Shown here piece after piece: positions 1-6,457 of a stretch of DNA of 7,983 nucleotides (position 1 is its first letter; every line of letters starts with the position of its first letter). This stretch comes from Acidimicrobiia bacterium (lineage in GTDB: Bacteria; Actinomycetota; Acidimicrobiia; Spongiisociales; ZC4RG35). Location of the stretch: positions 1 through 7,983 of the forward strand of contig WHTL01000177.1 of the NCBI GenBank assembly GCA_009377735.1, given 5' to 3'. The translations under genes and the position numbers were made by a program. The notes below the pieces were generated by a model. That model searched no databases. It saw only the letters and a list, made by a program, of their open reading frames with translations, and was not told where the DNA came from.

Positions 1-1
1 A

Positions 2-571
2 GTTGGCCTCAGGAGCTATCCAGCGGCCCCGGAGCCCTTCGCCGGTCAGATGAACATCTTCGGTTTGCCGATCGATGGCACCAGCGTCTTCGTCATCGCG
101 GTAGCCATCCTCTCCATGATCGGTCTTTGGTACTTCGTCACTCAGACAAAGACCGGCCAGGCCATGCGGGCCGTTGCCGAGGACAAGGAAATCGCCGCCC
201 TAATGGGCATCAACGTGGACCGCACCATCGTCACGGTGTTCGCCGTCGGTGGCGCCATGGCTGGGGTGGCCGCTTTGATGTGGGCCCTCCTCTTCCGGGG
301 TGTGTATTTCTTCAGTGGGTTCATTCCAGGGATCAAGGCCTTCACGGCCGCGGTGTTGGGAGGTATAGGGAACATGGTGGGGGCGATGGGCGGAGGCGTG
401 CTGCTCGGTATCTTCGAAGGGGTGGGACCACTCCTCATCCTCGGCGGTCTCGGTATCCCCGGTGTGTCCCAACTCAAGGACGTGGTCGCCTTTGCTGCCC
501 TGGTGCTGGTGCTGGTTTTCCGACCTAGCGGCCTGTTCGGAGAGCGGCTCGGATCCGAGGACCGAGCATGA
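2..571 (+). CDS. livH: Branched-chain amino acid ABC transporter permease, LivH family (3' part; start lies upstream of the window)
   Basis: Inner-membrane permease subunit that, with LivM, forms the channel of a high-affinity branched-chain or hydrophobic amino acid importer driven by LivG and LivF. The frame is open from base 2 with no stop, so the first ATG (base 50) is internal and the true start is outside the window; 189 residues are visible. LivH hallmarks are the cytoplasmic coupling loop (GQAMRAVAEDKEIAALMGI), which contacts the ATPases, then the GFIPGIKAFTAAVLGGIGN segment and the C-terminal QLKDVVAF...FRPSGLFGE motif. About four hydrophobic segments alternate with these. The stop overlaps the livM start as ATGA, indicating translational coupling. 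Family assignment is secure; the exact substrate (Leu/Ile/Val versus other amino acids, amides or urea) cannot be read from a permease. Confidence 0.93.
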   Translation, partial: VGLRSYPAAPEPFAGQMNIFGLPIDGTSVFVIAVAILSMIGLWYFVTQTKTGQAMRAVAEDKEIAALMGINVDRTIVTVFAVGGAMAGVAALMWALLFRGVYFFSGFIPGIKAFTAAVLGGIGNMVGAMGGGVLLGIFEGVGPLLILGGLGIPGVSQLKDVVAFAALVLVLVFRPSGLFGERLGSEDRA

Positions 572-2346
572 CCACCATTACCGCCCCACACCTCGTAACC
601 GCACCCAGCGCCAGGTTCAAACGGACCCTCGGGCTTGGAGGATTGGCTGGCGGAGCCATTACGTTCGTGGCGGCGATCGGCATGCTGGAGGCCTTCACCG
701 CACGGCTCATCATCAGCCCCTTTCTCAACCTCGGCTATCTGGTGCTCTTCTCGATCCCGTTCCTTATCGGGTTCCTGATCGCCCGGAGAGTGGAGGTCGA
801 GGGCGTCGAGACAGAGCCTCGATCCGGTGCCGACATTGTCGCCGCCGTTACCGCAGGGCTTATTGCCGGGCTGATCGTTGGTGGGTTCACCGCGCTGGTA
901 TCTGCGGTCCCTGACCTCCGCGGCACCTTTCCCAATCTGAGTCCGGTGCTGGTGGACACCCTGACGATGGATCGGGGACTAGGGCTGGGAGTAGTCCTCT
1001 TGACCGTGATCTCCATCGTCGCTGCCGTGGCCGGTGCCGCCACGCACTGGTTGCCGACCCGGATTACGAGAGCACTATCGGTGGGGGTGCAAGCGGTGGT
1101 GGTTCTCGCCGTTTTCCAGACGGTGGTCGACGACCTCTTCGACTGGTTCACGGCTCTTCCAGACGCCCTGTACGCACAGGGAGGGGGGCTCACGATCGTC
1201 TCCGCCGTGTTGGTCTTCGCCCTCTCCGTTGGGTTGTCGCTATTCCTCCCGGGTCGTGTCCCCTCCATCAGGGATACCATCGCCAGCGACGACGCCAAGA
1301 AGCGCACCAGGAACTCCTTGATCCTCGCCGGTGTGATCGCTGTGGTGGTCATCATCCTGCCGCAGTTCCTGGGCGGTGTCCTCAACGCCCTACTCACCAA
1401 CGTCGGACTCTTCCTACTCATGGGCTTGGGACTCAACATCGTTGTCGGTTCCGCCGGTCTGCTCGACCTGGGATACGTCGCCTTCTTCGCCGTTGGTGCC
1501 TACACGACCGCGGTACTCACCTCGCCCCTCTCCCCCTTTTGGAATCCCGAACTGAGCTGGTGGCTTGCCTTTCCAGTCGTGCTGATCATGGCGACCATCG
1601 CCGGCGTAATGGTGGGGACACCGGTCATCAGGATGAGAGGCGATTACCTAGCCATCGTCACCCTCGGATTCGGGGAGATCGTCCGCATCCTCCTGCTCTC
1701 CGATTGGCTGGCCCCCTATTTCGGGGGAGCACAGGGGATTCGCAACATCCCCGGTATCCCGGTGGGCGGCGCCCAGATCAACGCCACCACACCCGACCTC
1801 TTCATTTACGCCACCATGACATTGGTGGCAGTTGCTGCCTACATTTCCTGGCGACTTCAGGACTCCCGGATCGGTCGCGCCTGGGCAGCCATGCGAGAGG
1901 ACGAGGACGTGGCCGAGGCTATCGGAATCGACACCGTCAAAGCCAAGCTACTGGCATTCGTCACCGGCGCCATTCTGGCGTCGTTCGCTGGAGCGCTGTT
2001 CTCCGCCAAAGTGGGGTCTGTCTTTACCACGTCGTTCGAGATCATCGTCTCGATAGTCCTTCTCGTCATCGTCATCGTCGGAGGAATGGGATCCATCGCC
2101 GGGGTGGCCGTCGGCGCACTAGTCCTCATCGGAATTCTCGGCGGGCCAAACCTACCCGGTCTTCTCCAGGAATTCGGAGAGTTCAAACTGCTCATCTACG
2201 GGGCCCTCCTCGTCTACATGATGTTGCAGAGACCGGAAGGCTTGATCCCATCAACCAGACGCGCCCGAGAGTTGCATCAGGAAGAGTTCCTCCAAGACGC
2301 ATGGCTCGACGCCGAGACCCCCGTCGCCGAGACGGAAGGAGCTTAG
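568..2346 (+). CDS. livM: Branched-chain amino acid ABC transporter permease, LivM family, with a long N-terminal membrane extension
   Basis: Second membrane subunit of the importer. The 592 residues are long for LivM, usually about 300-430. The LivM core runs from about residue 250: LGLNIVVGSAGLLDLGYVAF (288-307), the hallmark GDYLAIVTLGFGEIVR (358-373), the coupling loop RIGRAWAAMREDEDVAEAIG (434-453) and a C-terminal hydrophobic stretch ending QRPEGLIP. Residues 1-240 hold about six further hydrophobic segments (near 21-40, 50-72, 89-113, 139-159, 168-190, 208-227), joined to the core by a charged linker SDDAKKRTRN (240-249). E. coli LivM also has an N-terminal extension, but a shorter one. 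The ATG at 568 overlaps the livH stop, with GAGG 7 bases upstream (557-560). No frameshift is visible, so the extension belongs to one continuous protein. Confidence 0.93.
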   Translation: MTTITAPHLVTAPSARFKRTLGLGGLAGGAITFVAAIGMLEAFTARLIISPFLNLGYLVLFSIPFLIGFLIARRVEVEGVETEPRSGADIVAAVTAGLIAGLIVGGFTALVSAVPDLRGTFPNLSPVLVDTLTMDRGLGLGVVLLTVISIVAAVAGAATHWLPTRITRALSVGVQAVVVLAVFQTVVDDLFDWFTALPDALYAQGGGLTIVSAVLVFALSVGLSLFLPGRVPSIRDTIASDDAKKRTRNSLILAGVIAVVVIILPQFLGGVLNALLTNVGLFLLMGLGLNIVVGSAGLLDLGYVAFFAVGAYTTAVLTSPLSPFWNPELSWWLAFPVVLIMATIAGVMVGTPVIRMRGDYLAIVTLGFGEIVRILLLSDWLAPYFGGAQGIRNIPGIPVGGAQINATTPDLFIYATMTLVAVAAYISWRLQDSRIGRAWAAMREDEDVAEAIGIDTVKAKLLAFVTGAILASFAGALFSAKVGSVFTTSFEIIVSIVLLVIVIVGGMGSIAGVAVGALVLIGILGGPNLPGLLQEFGEFKLLIYGALLVYMMLQRPEGLIPSTRRARELHQEEFLQDAWLDAETPVAETEGA

Positions 2347-2352
2347 TGCTCT

Positions 2353-3141
2353 ATGGTGATGCTTGAGACAGTCGGGTTGTCCAGGTCCTTTGGTGGTATC
2401 CGCGCCCTCCAAGGCATCGACTTCTCCATCGACGAGGGCGAGATCGTTTCCGTCATCGGGCCAAACGGCGCCGGCAAGACCTCTTTCTTCAACGTCATCT
2501 CGGGGCTCTTCCCGCCAGACGAGGGCCGTATCCTTTTTGATGGTGTCGACATCGCAGGGCACACTCCGTCGCAGATCACCACTGCCGGGATCGCACGTAC
2601 CTTCCAGAACGTCCGGCTCTTCCCCAATCTCACGGTTCTCGAGAATGTCAAGGTCGGTCAACACTGTCGAACCCGCAGGGGTATATGGGGTGCCGTAATG
2701 CAGACGCCCGCCTTCAAGCGGGAGGAAGCCGAGATCGAGGAGAAGGCCAAGGAGATCCTCTCCTTCTTTGGGTCACGACTGGTGGGATACCGTTTTGACC
2801 AACCTGCCTTCGCCCTCTCCTATGCCAACCGGAGACGCTTGGAGATCGCCAGGGCGATGGCCACCGAACCCACCCTCATGCTTCTCGACGAGCCCACCGC
2901 GGGAATGAACCCCCGAGAGACCGTGGAGCTGACCGAACTGATCGGCAAGCTAAGGAGCGAGAAGGGCATCACCGTGGTGATGATCGAACACGACATGCGG
3001 GTCGTTGGCAAAGTATCCGACCGGGTGGTGGTACTCGACCACGGCGTGGAGATTGCGTCCGGCTCATATGAGGAGGTTTCCACGGACGAGAACGTGATCG
3101 AAGCCTATCTCGGGCGACCGGCCGAGGACCAACCAGCATGA
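2353..3141 (+). CDS. livG: Branched-chain amino acid ABC transporter ATP-binding protein, LivG family
   Basis: Cytoplasmic ATPase subunit, 262 residues, the usual LivG length. It shows an A-loop aromatic F13, Walker A GPNGAGKTS (36-44), Q-loop Gln85 in TFQN, signature LSYAN (155-159) followed by RRRLEIARAMA, Walker B LMLLDE (175-180) with catalytic Glu180, the LivG-typical DEPTAGMNP (179-187), and switch His213 in IEHDM. It ends with the family motif EAYLG (250-254). The signature lacks the second glycine of LSGGQ, which I recall as common in LivG from this kind of organism. The start at 2353 sits 11 bases after AAGGAG (2336-2341), which lies over the end of livM; an ATG at 2359 is an alternative start. 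livF follows with a 4-base overlap. Confidence 0.95.
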   Translation: MVMLETVGLSRSFGGIRALQGIDFSIDEGEIVSVIGPNGAGKTSFFNVISGLFPPDEGRILFDGVDIAGHTPSQITTAGIARTFQNVRLFPNLTVLENVKVGQHCRTRRGIWGAVMQTPAFKREEAEIEEKAKEILSFFGSRLVGYRFDQPAFALSYANRRRLEIARAMATEPTLMLLDEPTAGMNPRETVELTELIGKLRSEKGITVVMIEHDMRVVGKVSDRVVVLDHGVEIASGSYEEVSTDENVIEAYLGRPAEDQPA

Positions 3142-3869
3142 CCGACAACGAGAAGGAACCGGTTCTTTCCTTCCGAGGTGTAAACACCCATTACGGTGCC
3201 GCTCACATCCTCAAGGACGTCGATGTCGAGATATACGACGGGGAGATGGTCTGCCTTCTGGGAGGCAACGCCTCCGGTAAGACCACGACGTTGAAGACCA
3301 TCCTCGGAATGGTGGCCCCAACCAGCGGGGCGGTGTACATCGGGGGCGAGAACGCCAATTCCTGGAGTACCGCGGATCGGGTGGCATCGGGAGTGTCGAT
3401 GGTCCCCGAGAACCGACGACTCTTCAAACGAATGACGGTACTCGAGAACCTCAAGATCGGCGCCTACCTCCGGGAAGACACCGAGAACTTCGAGGATGAC
3501 CTGCAGAACATCTTCGACCTGTTCCCACGTGTGGAGGAGAGGGGCAACCAGAAGGCGGGGACCCTTTCGGGTGGGGAACAACAGATGGTGGCGATGGGTC
3601 GGGCATTGATGTCCCGACCCAAGATCCTCCTCATGGATGAGCCGTCGATGGGTCTGGCCCCTGTCCTGGTCGCTCAGAACTTCGAGATCATCGATCAGAT
3701 CAACAAGACCGGAACGACCGTGTTCGTGGTCGAGCAGAACGCCAGTACGGCCCTGTCGATCGCCGACCGGGGCTACGTTCTCCAAACCGGCCAGATCGTC
3801 CTCAACGACACAGCAGAGGGACTCCTCGCCAATCCACAGATGCGTCAGGCCTACCTCGGCGAGACGTGA
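3138..3869 (+). CDS. livF: Branched-chain amino acid ABC transporter ATP-binding protein, LivF family
   Basis: Second ATPase of the LivHMGF importer, 243 residues, of typical LivF length. It shows Walker A GGNASGKTT (42-50), signature LSGGE (143-147) followed by QQMVAMGRALM, and Walker B ILLMDE (163-168) with catalytic Glu168 in DEPSMGLAP. The Q-loop reads VPENRRLF (89-96) and the switch position is Gln200 in VEQNAS rather than His; both are normal for LivF, since E. coli LivF also has VEQN. It ends in the family motif QAYLGET. The ATG overlaps the livG stop by 4 bases, with a GAGG 10 bases upstream (3124-3127). It is the last gene of the operon and converges with the carboxypeptidase gene, whose stop codon is 42 bases away. 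Confidence 0.95.
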   Translation: MTDNEKEPVLSFRGVNTHYGAAHILKDVDVEIYDGEMVCLLGGNASGKTTTLKTILGMVAPTSGAVYIGGENANSWSTADRVASGVSMVPENRRLFKRMTVLENLKIGAYLREDTENFEDDLQNIFDLFPRVEERGNQKAGTLSGGEQQMVAMGRALMSRPKILLMDEPSMGLAPVLVAQNFEIIDQINKTGTTVFVVEQNASTALSIADRGYVLQTGQIVLNDTAEGLLANPQMRQAYLGET

Positions 3870-3874
3870 CTTCT

Positions 3875-3901
3875 GGGCACCGAAACTGAATCCGGGCTTA
3901 G
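3875..3901. repeat. Copy 1 of a 27-base intergenic repeat, between livF and the peptidase gene
   Basis: This stretch matches 6431-6457 at 22 of 27 positions without gaps; both begin gggcaccgaaac and end in cggg(c/t)ttag. It fills most of the 42-base gap between two convergent stop codons. Read on the minus strand it can form a small hairpin: ccgga (3895-3891), a 6-base loop, ttcgg (3884-3880), including one G-U pair. No T-run follows on either strand, so an intrinsic terminator is possible but not supported. A small dispersed repeat family is the other reading. Confidence 0.5.
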
Positions 3902-3909
3902 AACGGTAT

Positions 3910-3924
3910 GATCAGTCCCTGATC
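3910..3924. terminator. Short perfect inverted repeat over the carboxypeptidase stop codon (weak terminator candidate)
   Basis: GATCAG (3910-3915), a 3-base loop, then CTGATC (3919-3924) form a perfect 6-base stem that includes the minus-strand stop codon at 3912-3914. Its position between convergent genes fits a terminator for either direction. The stem is short, half A/T, and has no T-run on either side, so it may be chance. Confidence 0.2.
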
Positions 3925-4658
3925 TTGATCCTCACCCGATGGGGTTTCTCCTGGTTGCCGGTCTCGTCGACGGCGAACCAGCGGAGGACGGTGGTCTCGG
4001 TTATCTCCAGCGGTGCGGCACCGTCACGAAGACCATCTCGCTCAAGGGTCGGTGAGTCTAGGGTAGGTTTGCTCATGTCCAGGGTGTAGTGGATGGTGGC
4101 AGCCTCGCTGGTTGTGAATACCACATCCACCGGCCCTGAGTACCAACCCCGTTGGTCGACATTGATCGACGATGAGGGTGCCTGGTCGTCCTGGGAGAAT
4201 TCCAGGGCGACCTCCATCATCCCGATCCAGCCGTTGGAGAACTCCATCGCCTGATGGAAACCCTCCGTTTCGAAGTCGGGCCAGAAGAATCCGGGTGACT
4301 CCCATTCCTCGCCATCCCACAGGTCGGCTCCCACCTCGAAGTCCCAGGCGTAGATGTCGGGTCCTTCCAGATCGTCTGTGTAGTAGTGCTCGTCACCGGA
4401 GTTACCCGCGGCCGAGTAAAGGACGTCGATGACGGGTCCGGTGCGACCGGGATGAACGACTGTTCCTCGGTAGGCTTTGATGCGGTCGAGGATGTCGGCC
4501 GACGCCGCGAAGAAGTACTCCTCGGTCCCAATCGGGGGTCGAGGGAGTGGCACACGTCCATCAGCGATATAGGCGCCTGGTGACCACATGAAGTAGCCCC
4601 CGAAGCTGTGGGTGTTCATGGCGAACAGGATGTTGTCATACGTTTCGGTCAACCACAT
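3912..4658 (-). CDS. M14 zinc carboxypeptidase, C-terminal part (separated from its N-terminal part by a frameshift)
   Basis: Holds the second half of the M14 catalytic domain plus a C-terminal beta domain. The third zinc ligand is His17 in NTHSFGGYFMWSPGAY, the substrate pocket motif is DVLYSAAGNSGDEHYY (78-93), and the catalytic glutamate is Glu108 in YAWDFEVGA. Residues about 160-248, with HYTLD...PTLDSPTLERDG and LRWFAVDETGNQE, resemble the chitobiase/hexosaminidase C-terminal or FN3-like domains often attached to secreted hydrolases. The ATG at 4658 has no good ribosome binding site. M14-like sequence continues upstream in this frame to about 4730 (RGASGN...EPES), just after an in-frame stop near 4739. 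This is therefore not an independent gene but the remainder of the gene starting at 6337. A continuous product would have about 808 residues, with these residues shifted by +560. Confidence 0.88.
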   Translation of the reverse strand: MWLTETYDNILFAMNTHSFGGYFMWSPGAYIADGRVPLPRPPIGTEEYFFAASADILDRIKAYRGTVVHPGRTGPVIDVLYSAAGNSGDEHYYTDDLEGPDIYAWDFEVGADLWDGEEWESPGFFWPDFETEGFHQAMEFSNGWIGMMEVALEFSQDDQAPSSSINVDQRGWYSGPVDVVFTTSEAATIHYTLDMSKPTLDSPTLERDGLRDGAAPLEITETTVLRWFAVDETGNQEKPHRVRIKIRD

Positions 4659-6337
4659 CTCGTTGCTCGATTCGGGCTCGCTCGCCTCCTCTGGGCCGGA
4701 GAAGACCGAGCTGAGACAGTTTCCACTGGCGCCCCGCTATATCCGTCCAACCTACTTCCGACAGTGAAGTTCCGGTTGAGATCGACGCCGCTGTTGGTGA
4801 CCAGGAACGGGTCGACCACGCCCGGATCGCAATGCCGCGACAAGTTGGTGCGCTGGAACTGGTCGTCGTACAACGAGTAGGCGGCACCATCGGGGTTGAC
4901 GAAGGGTTGGATGAATATGTCGAGTCCATCCACCAACGCTGCAGTGGTGGGATCCGACCCGTAGTTGGTGAGGAGCCGATTAGCCGTTTCCACAGCTACC
5001 AGCGGAGTCACCCATTCCCGGGCGTGCTCCTGGGAGTAGAGATAGATCCCCGGCTTATCACCACTTGGGTCTGCGCCGATTCTGAGGACCTTTATGGTCA
5101 TCGGGCCCCGTGGGTACGACTCGGGCGCATCGAGACCGTCGTCGAACTGAACCGTGGTTGGCTGTACAACGCCTTCGCCCGGATCGTCCCGCAGGGTATA
5201 GGCGTTGACCCCGTCCAGGCTGCTGATAGCGGCGGCCACCTCGGCGGCCGTGCTTACCAGCGTCCCTGCACCGTCGGTGGCTAGTAACACATTGACGGTT
5301 GTCCCGTCGAGGGTGGCAGCGAGGTCGGAGTCGGGGACACCGGGATCGGAAATCTCGAGCACGTAATCGTTGCCGCCTTCGTGACCCATGATGTTCGTCT
5401 CCGCGTAGAGACCGGCCCCGATGTCTCCGTCGAACACCAGAGCTTGGGCTGGCCACTGATATCCCACGGATTGGAAGGGAAGTTCGATCACTTCGGTGAG
5501 ATCAGGATATTGGGTCGCGAGGTCCTCGATGATCGTGTTGATCTGATCGGGATCAAGGTAACCCGTGTCGGTGAAGCCCCATTGGTATCCAGGCGGGAAG
5601 CCCTCCTCCTCACCGGGGATCCACTCGGTCACCGGGACCGTTATCGACGTCCCATCGCTCGAAGTCATCGTCACTTCGTCGGGAAGTTCATCGGCGGACA
5701 CCGGGTTGGTGGTCCGGTGATAGAGATATTGCCCCACGTCTGTGAAGACATCGAGGGTTATGTTCTGCTCGTCCCAGGAGACCGTCACCTCATCCGATTC
5801 TCCCAAGGCGGGATGCACCTCGAAACTCACAAAAAACCCGGCGAAGTTCTGGAACGAGTCGGCACGAAGCAGATTGAGGGTGGTATCGGGAACGGTCGGT
5901 GGTGGTCTCCCGTCTCTTCCACCGCCGGACGGGTCGGGCCGGACTCTTGTCTTGGCTCGGGTGATCGCCTCGGGGTCCACCCCGTCCACATGGGTCGGGG
6001 AATCGTGACGTGGCGTAAGGTCGGCTTGCAACTCCTCCAAGGTGGGGATCTCGGTAGTAGAAAGGACCTCCCCACCTATGTCGCCGACGAGCTCCTCTTC
6101 GGCGTCGGTGAGTATCACTGTGGCCTCGACCCCATCTTCCACCGACGTGACGTCATGGGTCACATCGAGACCAGCCGCCCGTAGAGACTCGAGCACGACA
6201 GCATTGTCCACCCTGATTCGGGCTGCATGGGGATGCTCCTCGGACCCAAACTCGTCTGGAGAGGTCCCTTGACCACTAACACTCACCGCGCCCATGACGA
6301 GCATGCCTACGACGAGGACCGAAACGATACGCCTCAT
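4649..6337 (-). CDS. Secreted M14 zinc carboxypeptidase, N-terminal part (truncated by a frameshift)
   Basis: Start of a large exported metallocarboxypeptidase, which removes C-terminal residues from peptides outside the membrane. Residues 1-22 are a signal peptide (Arg2-Arg3, a hydrophobic core, probable cleavage after VSG). Residues about 35-110 resemble the propeptide-like N-terminus of bacterial M14 enzymes, and about 145-245 is beta-rich and unassigned. The M14 domain starts near 258 (GYLDPDQINTIIEDLATQYP). It carries zinc ligands His438 and Glu441 in EHAREW, NPDG (481-484) and the substrate-binding DLNRNF (519-524; Asn521, Arg522). About 100 residues (302-408) are inserted before the HAREW strand. 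Homology stops at about residue 535; the last 27 residues (Arg/Ser-rich) are out of frame, and the real continuation is the adjacent downstream frame. A strong ribosome binding site supports the start. As read, this product lacks His577 and Glu668 of the reconstructed protein and would be inactive. Confidence 0.9.
   Translation of the reverse strand: MRRIVSVLVVGMLVMGAVSVSGQGTSPDEFGSEEHPHAARIRVDNAVVLESLRAAGLDVTHDVTSVEDGVEATVILTDAEEELVGDIGGEVLSTTEIPTLEELQADLTPRHDSPTHVDGVDPEAITRAKTRVRPDPSGGGRDGRPPPTVPDTTLNLLRADSFQNFAGFFVSFEVHPALGESDEVTVSWDEQNITLDVFTDVGQYLYHRTTNPVSADELPDEVTMTSSDGTSITVPVTEWIPGEEEGFPPGYQWGFTDTGYLDPDQINTIIEDLATQYPDLTEVIELPFQSVGYQWPAQALVFDGDIGAGLYAETNIMGHEGGNDYVLEISDPGVPDSDLAATLDGTTVNVLLATDGAGTLVSTAAEVAAAISSLDGVNAYTLRDDPGEGVVQPTTVQFDDGLDAPESYPRGPMTIKVLRIGADPSGDKPGIYLYSQEHAREWVTPLVAVETANRLLTNYGSDPTTAALVDGLDIFIQPFVNPDGAAYSLYDDQFQRTNLSRHCDPGVVDPFLVTNSGVDLNRNFTVGSRLDGYSGAPVETVSARSSPAQRRRASPNRATRCG
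4731..4736 (-). other. Frameshift site in the M14 carboxypeptidase gene
   Basis: On the minus strand the reading is tat agc ggg gcg cca, and M14 similarity ends here in this frame. It resumes at once in the frame one base back (ggc gcc agt gga, giving GASGN). Restoring one G to the run of four (4732-4735) gives YSGGASGN, in line with the glycine/serine-rich stretch that follows DLNRN in M14 enzymes. This points to a one-base deletion in a G run, either genuine or an error in the sequence. Confidence 0.8.
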
Positions 6338-6343
6338 TCCTTA

Positions 6344-6349
6344 CCTCCT
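6344..6349 (-). promoter_or_regulatory. Strong ribosome binding site of the M14 carboxypeptidase gene
   Basis: The minus strand reads AGGAGG, then 6 bases, then ATG at 6337. This near-perfect Shine-Dalgarno at good spacing fixes the start and places the signal peptide at the N-terminus. Confidence 0.8.
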
Positions 6350-6353
6350 AGCC

Positions 6354-6370
6354 TGCCACGGAGCCTGGCA
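6354..6370. promoter_or_regulatory. Inverted repeat TGCCA-N7-TGGCA upstream of the carboxypeptidase gene
   Basis: TGCCA (6354-6358) and TGGCA (6366-6370) form a perfect 5-base inverted repeat with a 7-base spacer, 4 bases upstream of the ribosome binding site of the minus-strand peptidase gene. It could be an operator half-site pair or a small leader hairpin. It is short enough to be chance, and I see no convincing -10/-35 pair in the 116-base gap. Confidence 0.25.
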
Positions 6371-6430
6371 CAATCTCTTGGGTTGTGTCGGACGTGTGCC
6401 CGCAAAGTCCAGTCGACGCATTCCTGACCC

Positions 6431-6457
6431 GGGCACCGAAACCGCGTTCGGGTTTAG
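6431..6457. repeat. Copy 2 of the 27-base repeat, at the 3' end of the mgtC-like gene
   Basis: Matches 3875-3901 at 22 of 27 positions. It overlaps the stop codon (6454-6456) of the MgtC-family gene and extends into the gap before the carboxypeptidase gene. On the minus strand it can fold as ccgaa (6451-6447), a 6-base loop, ttcgg (6440-6436). Compared with copy 1, three of the five differences are in the loop, one is in the stem and keeps pairing (G-U to A-U), and one is outside. There is no T-run. Confidence 0.5.

Noticed and set aside
50..571. ATG at base 50 as the true start of livH
   Set aside because: The frame is open back to base 2 and the visible protein is far shorter than LivH (about 290-300 residues), so the gene starts upstream of the window.
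735..1439. Minus-strand open frame of 234 codons opposite livM
   Set aside because: Ser/Thr/Arg-rich low-complexity translation typical of the antisense of a hydrophobic membrane gene; livM in that region is continuous.
3105..3785. Minus-strand open frame of 226 codons opposite livF
   Set aside because: livF has all ABC ATPase motifs in place; the opposite frame is His/Arg-rich with no domain and is a shadow of high-GC coding sequence.
3138..3869. Apparently unusual LivF motifs (GGNASGKTT, VPENRR, Gln at the switch position)
   Set aside because: The general GxxxxGK[ST] pattern is intact, LivF proteins normally have VPE in the Q-loop and VEQN at the switch, and the ASGK variant is one I recall from related LivF proteins.
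4731..4736. Programmed -1 ribosomal frameshifting to make the full M14 protein
   Set aside because: The site is only G4 with no X XXY YYZ slippery heptamer: slipping back would pair a GGG-reading tRNA with CGG and put GGC in place of GCG. A deletion or sequence error is simpler.
5381..6184. Long plus-strand open frame (267 codons) antisense to the peptidase
   Set aside because: It mirrors the coding bias of the minus-strand M14 gene, which has a signal peptide and recognisable domains; the antisense product shows no known motif or ribosome binding site.
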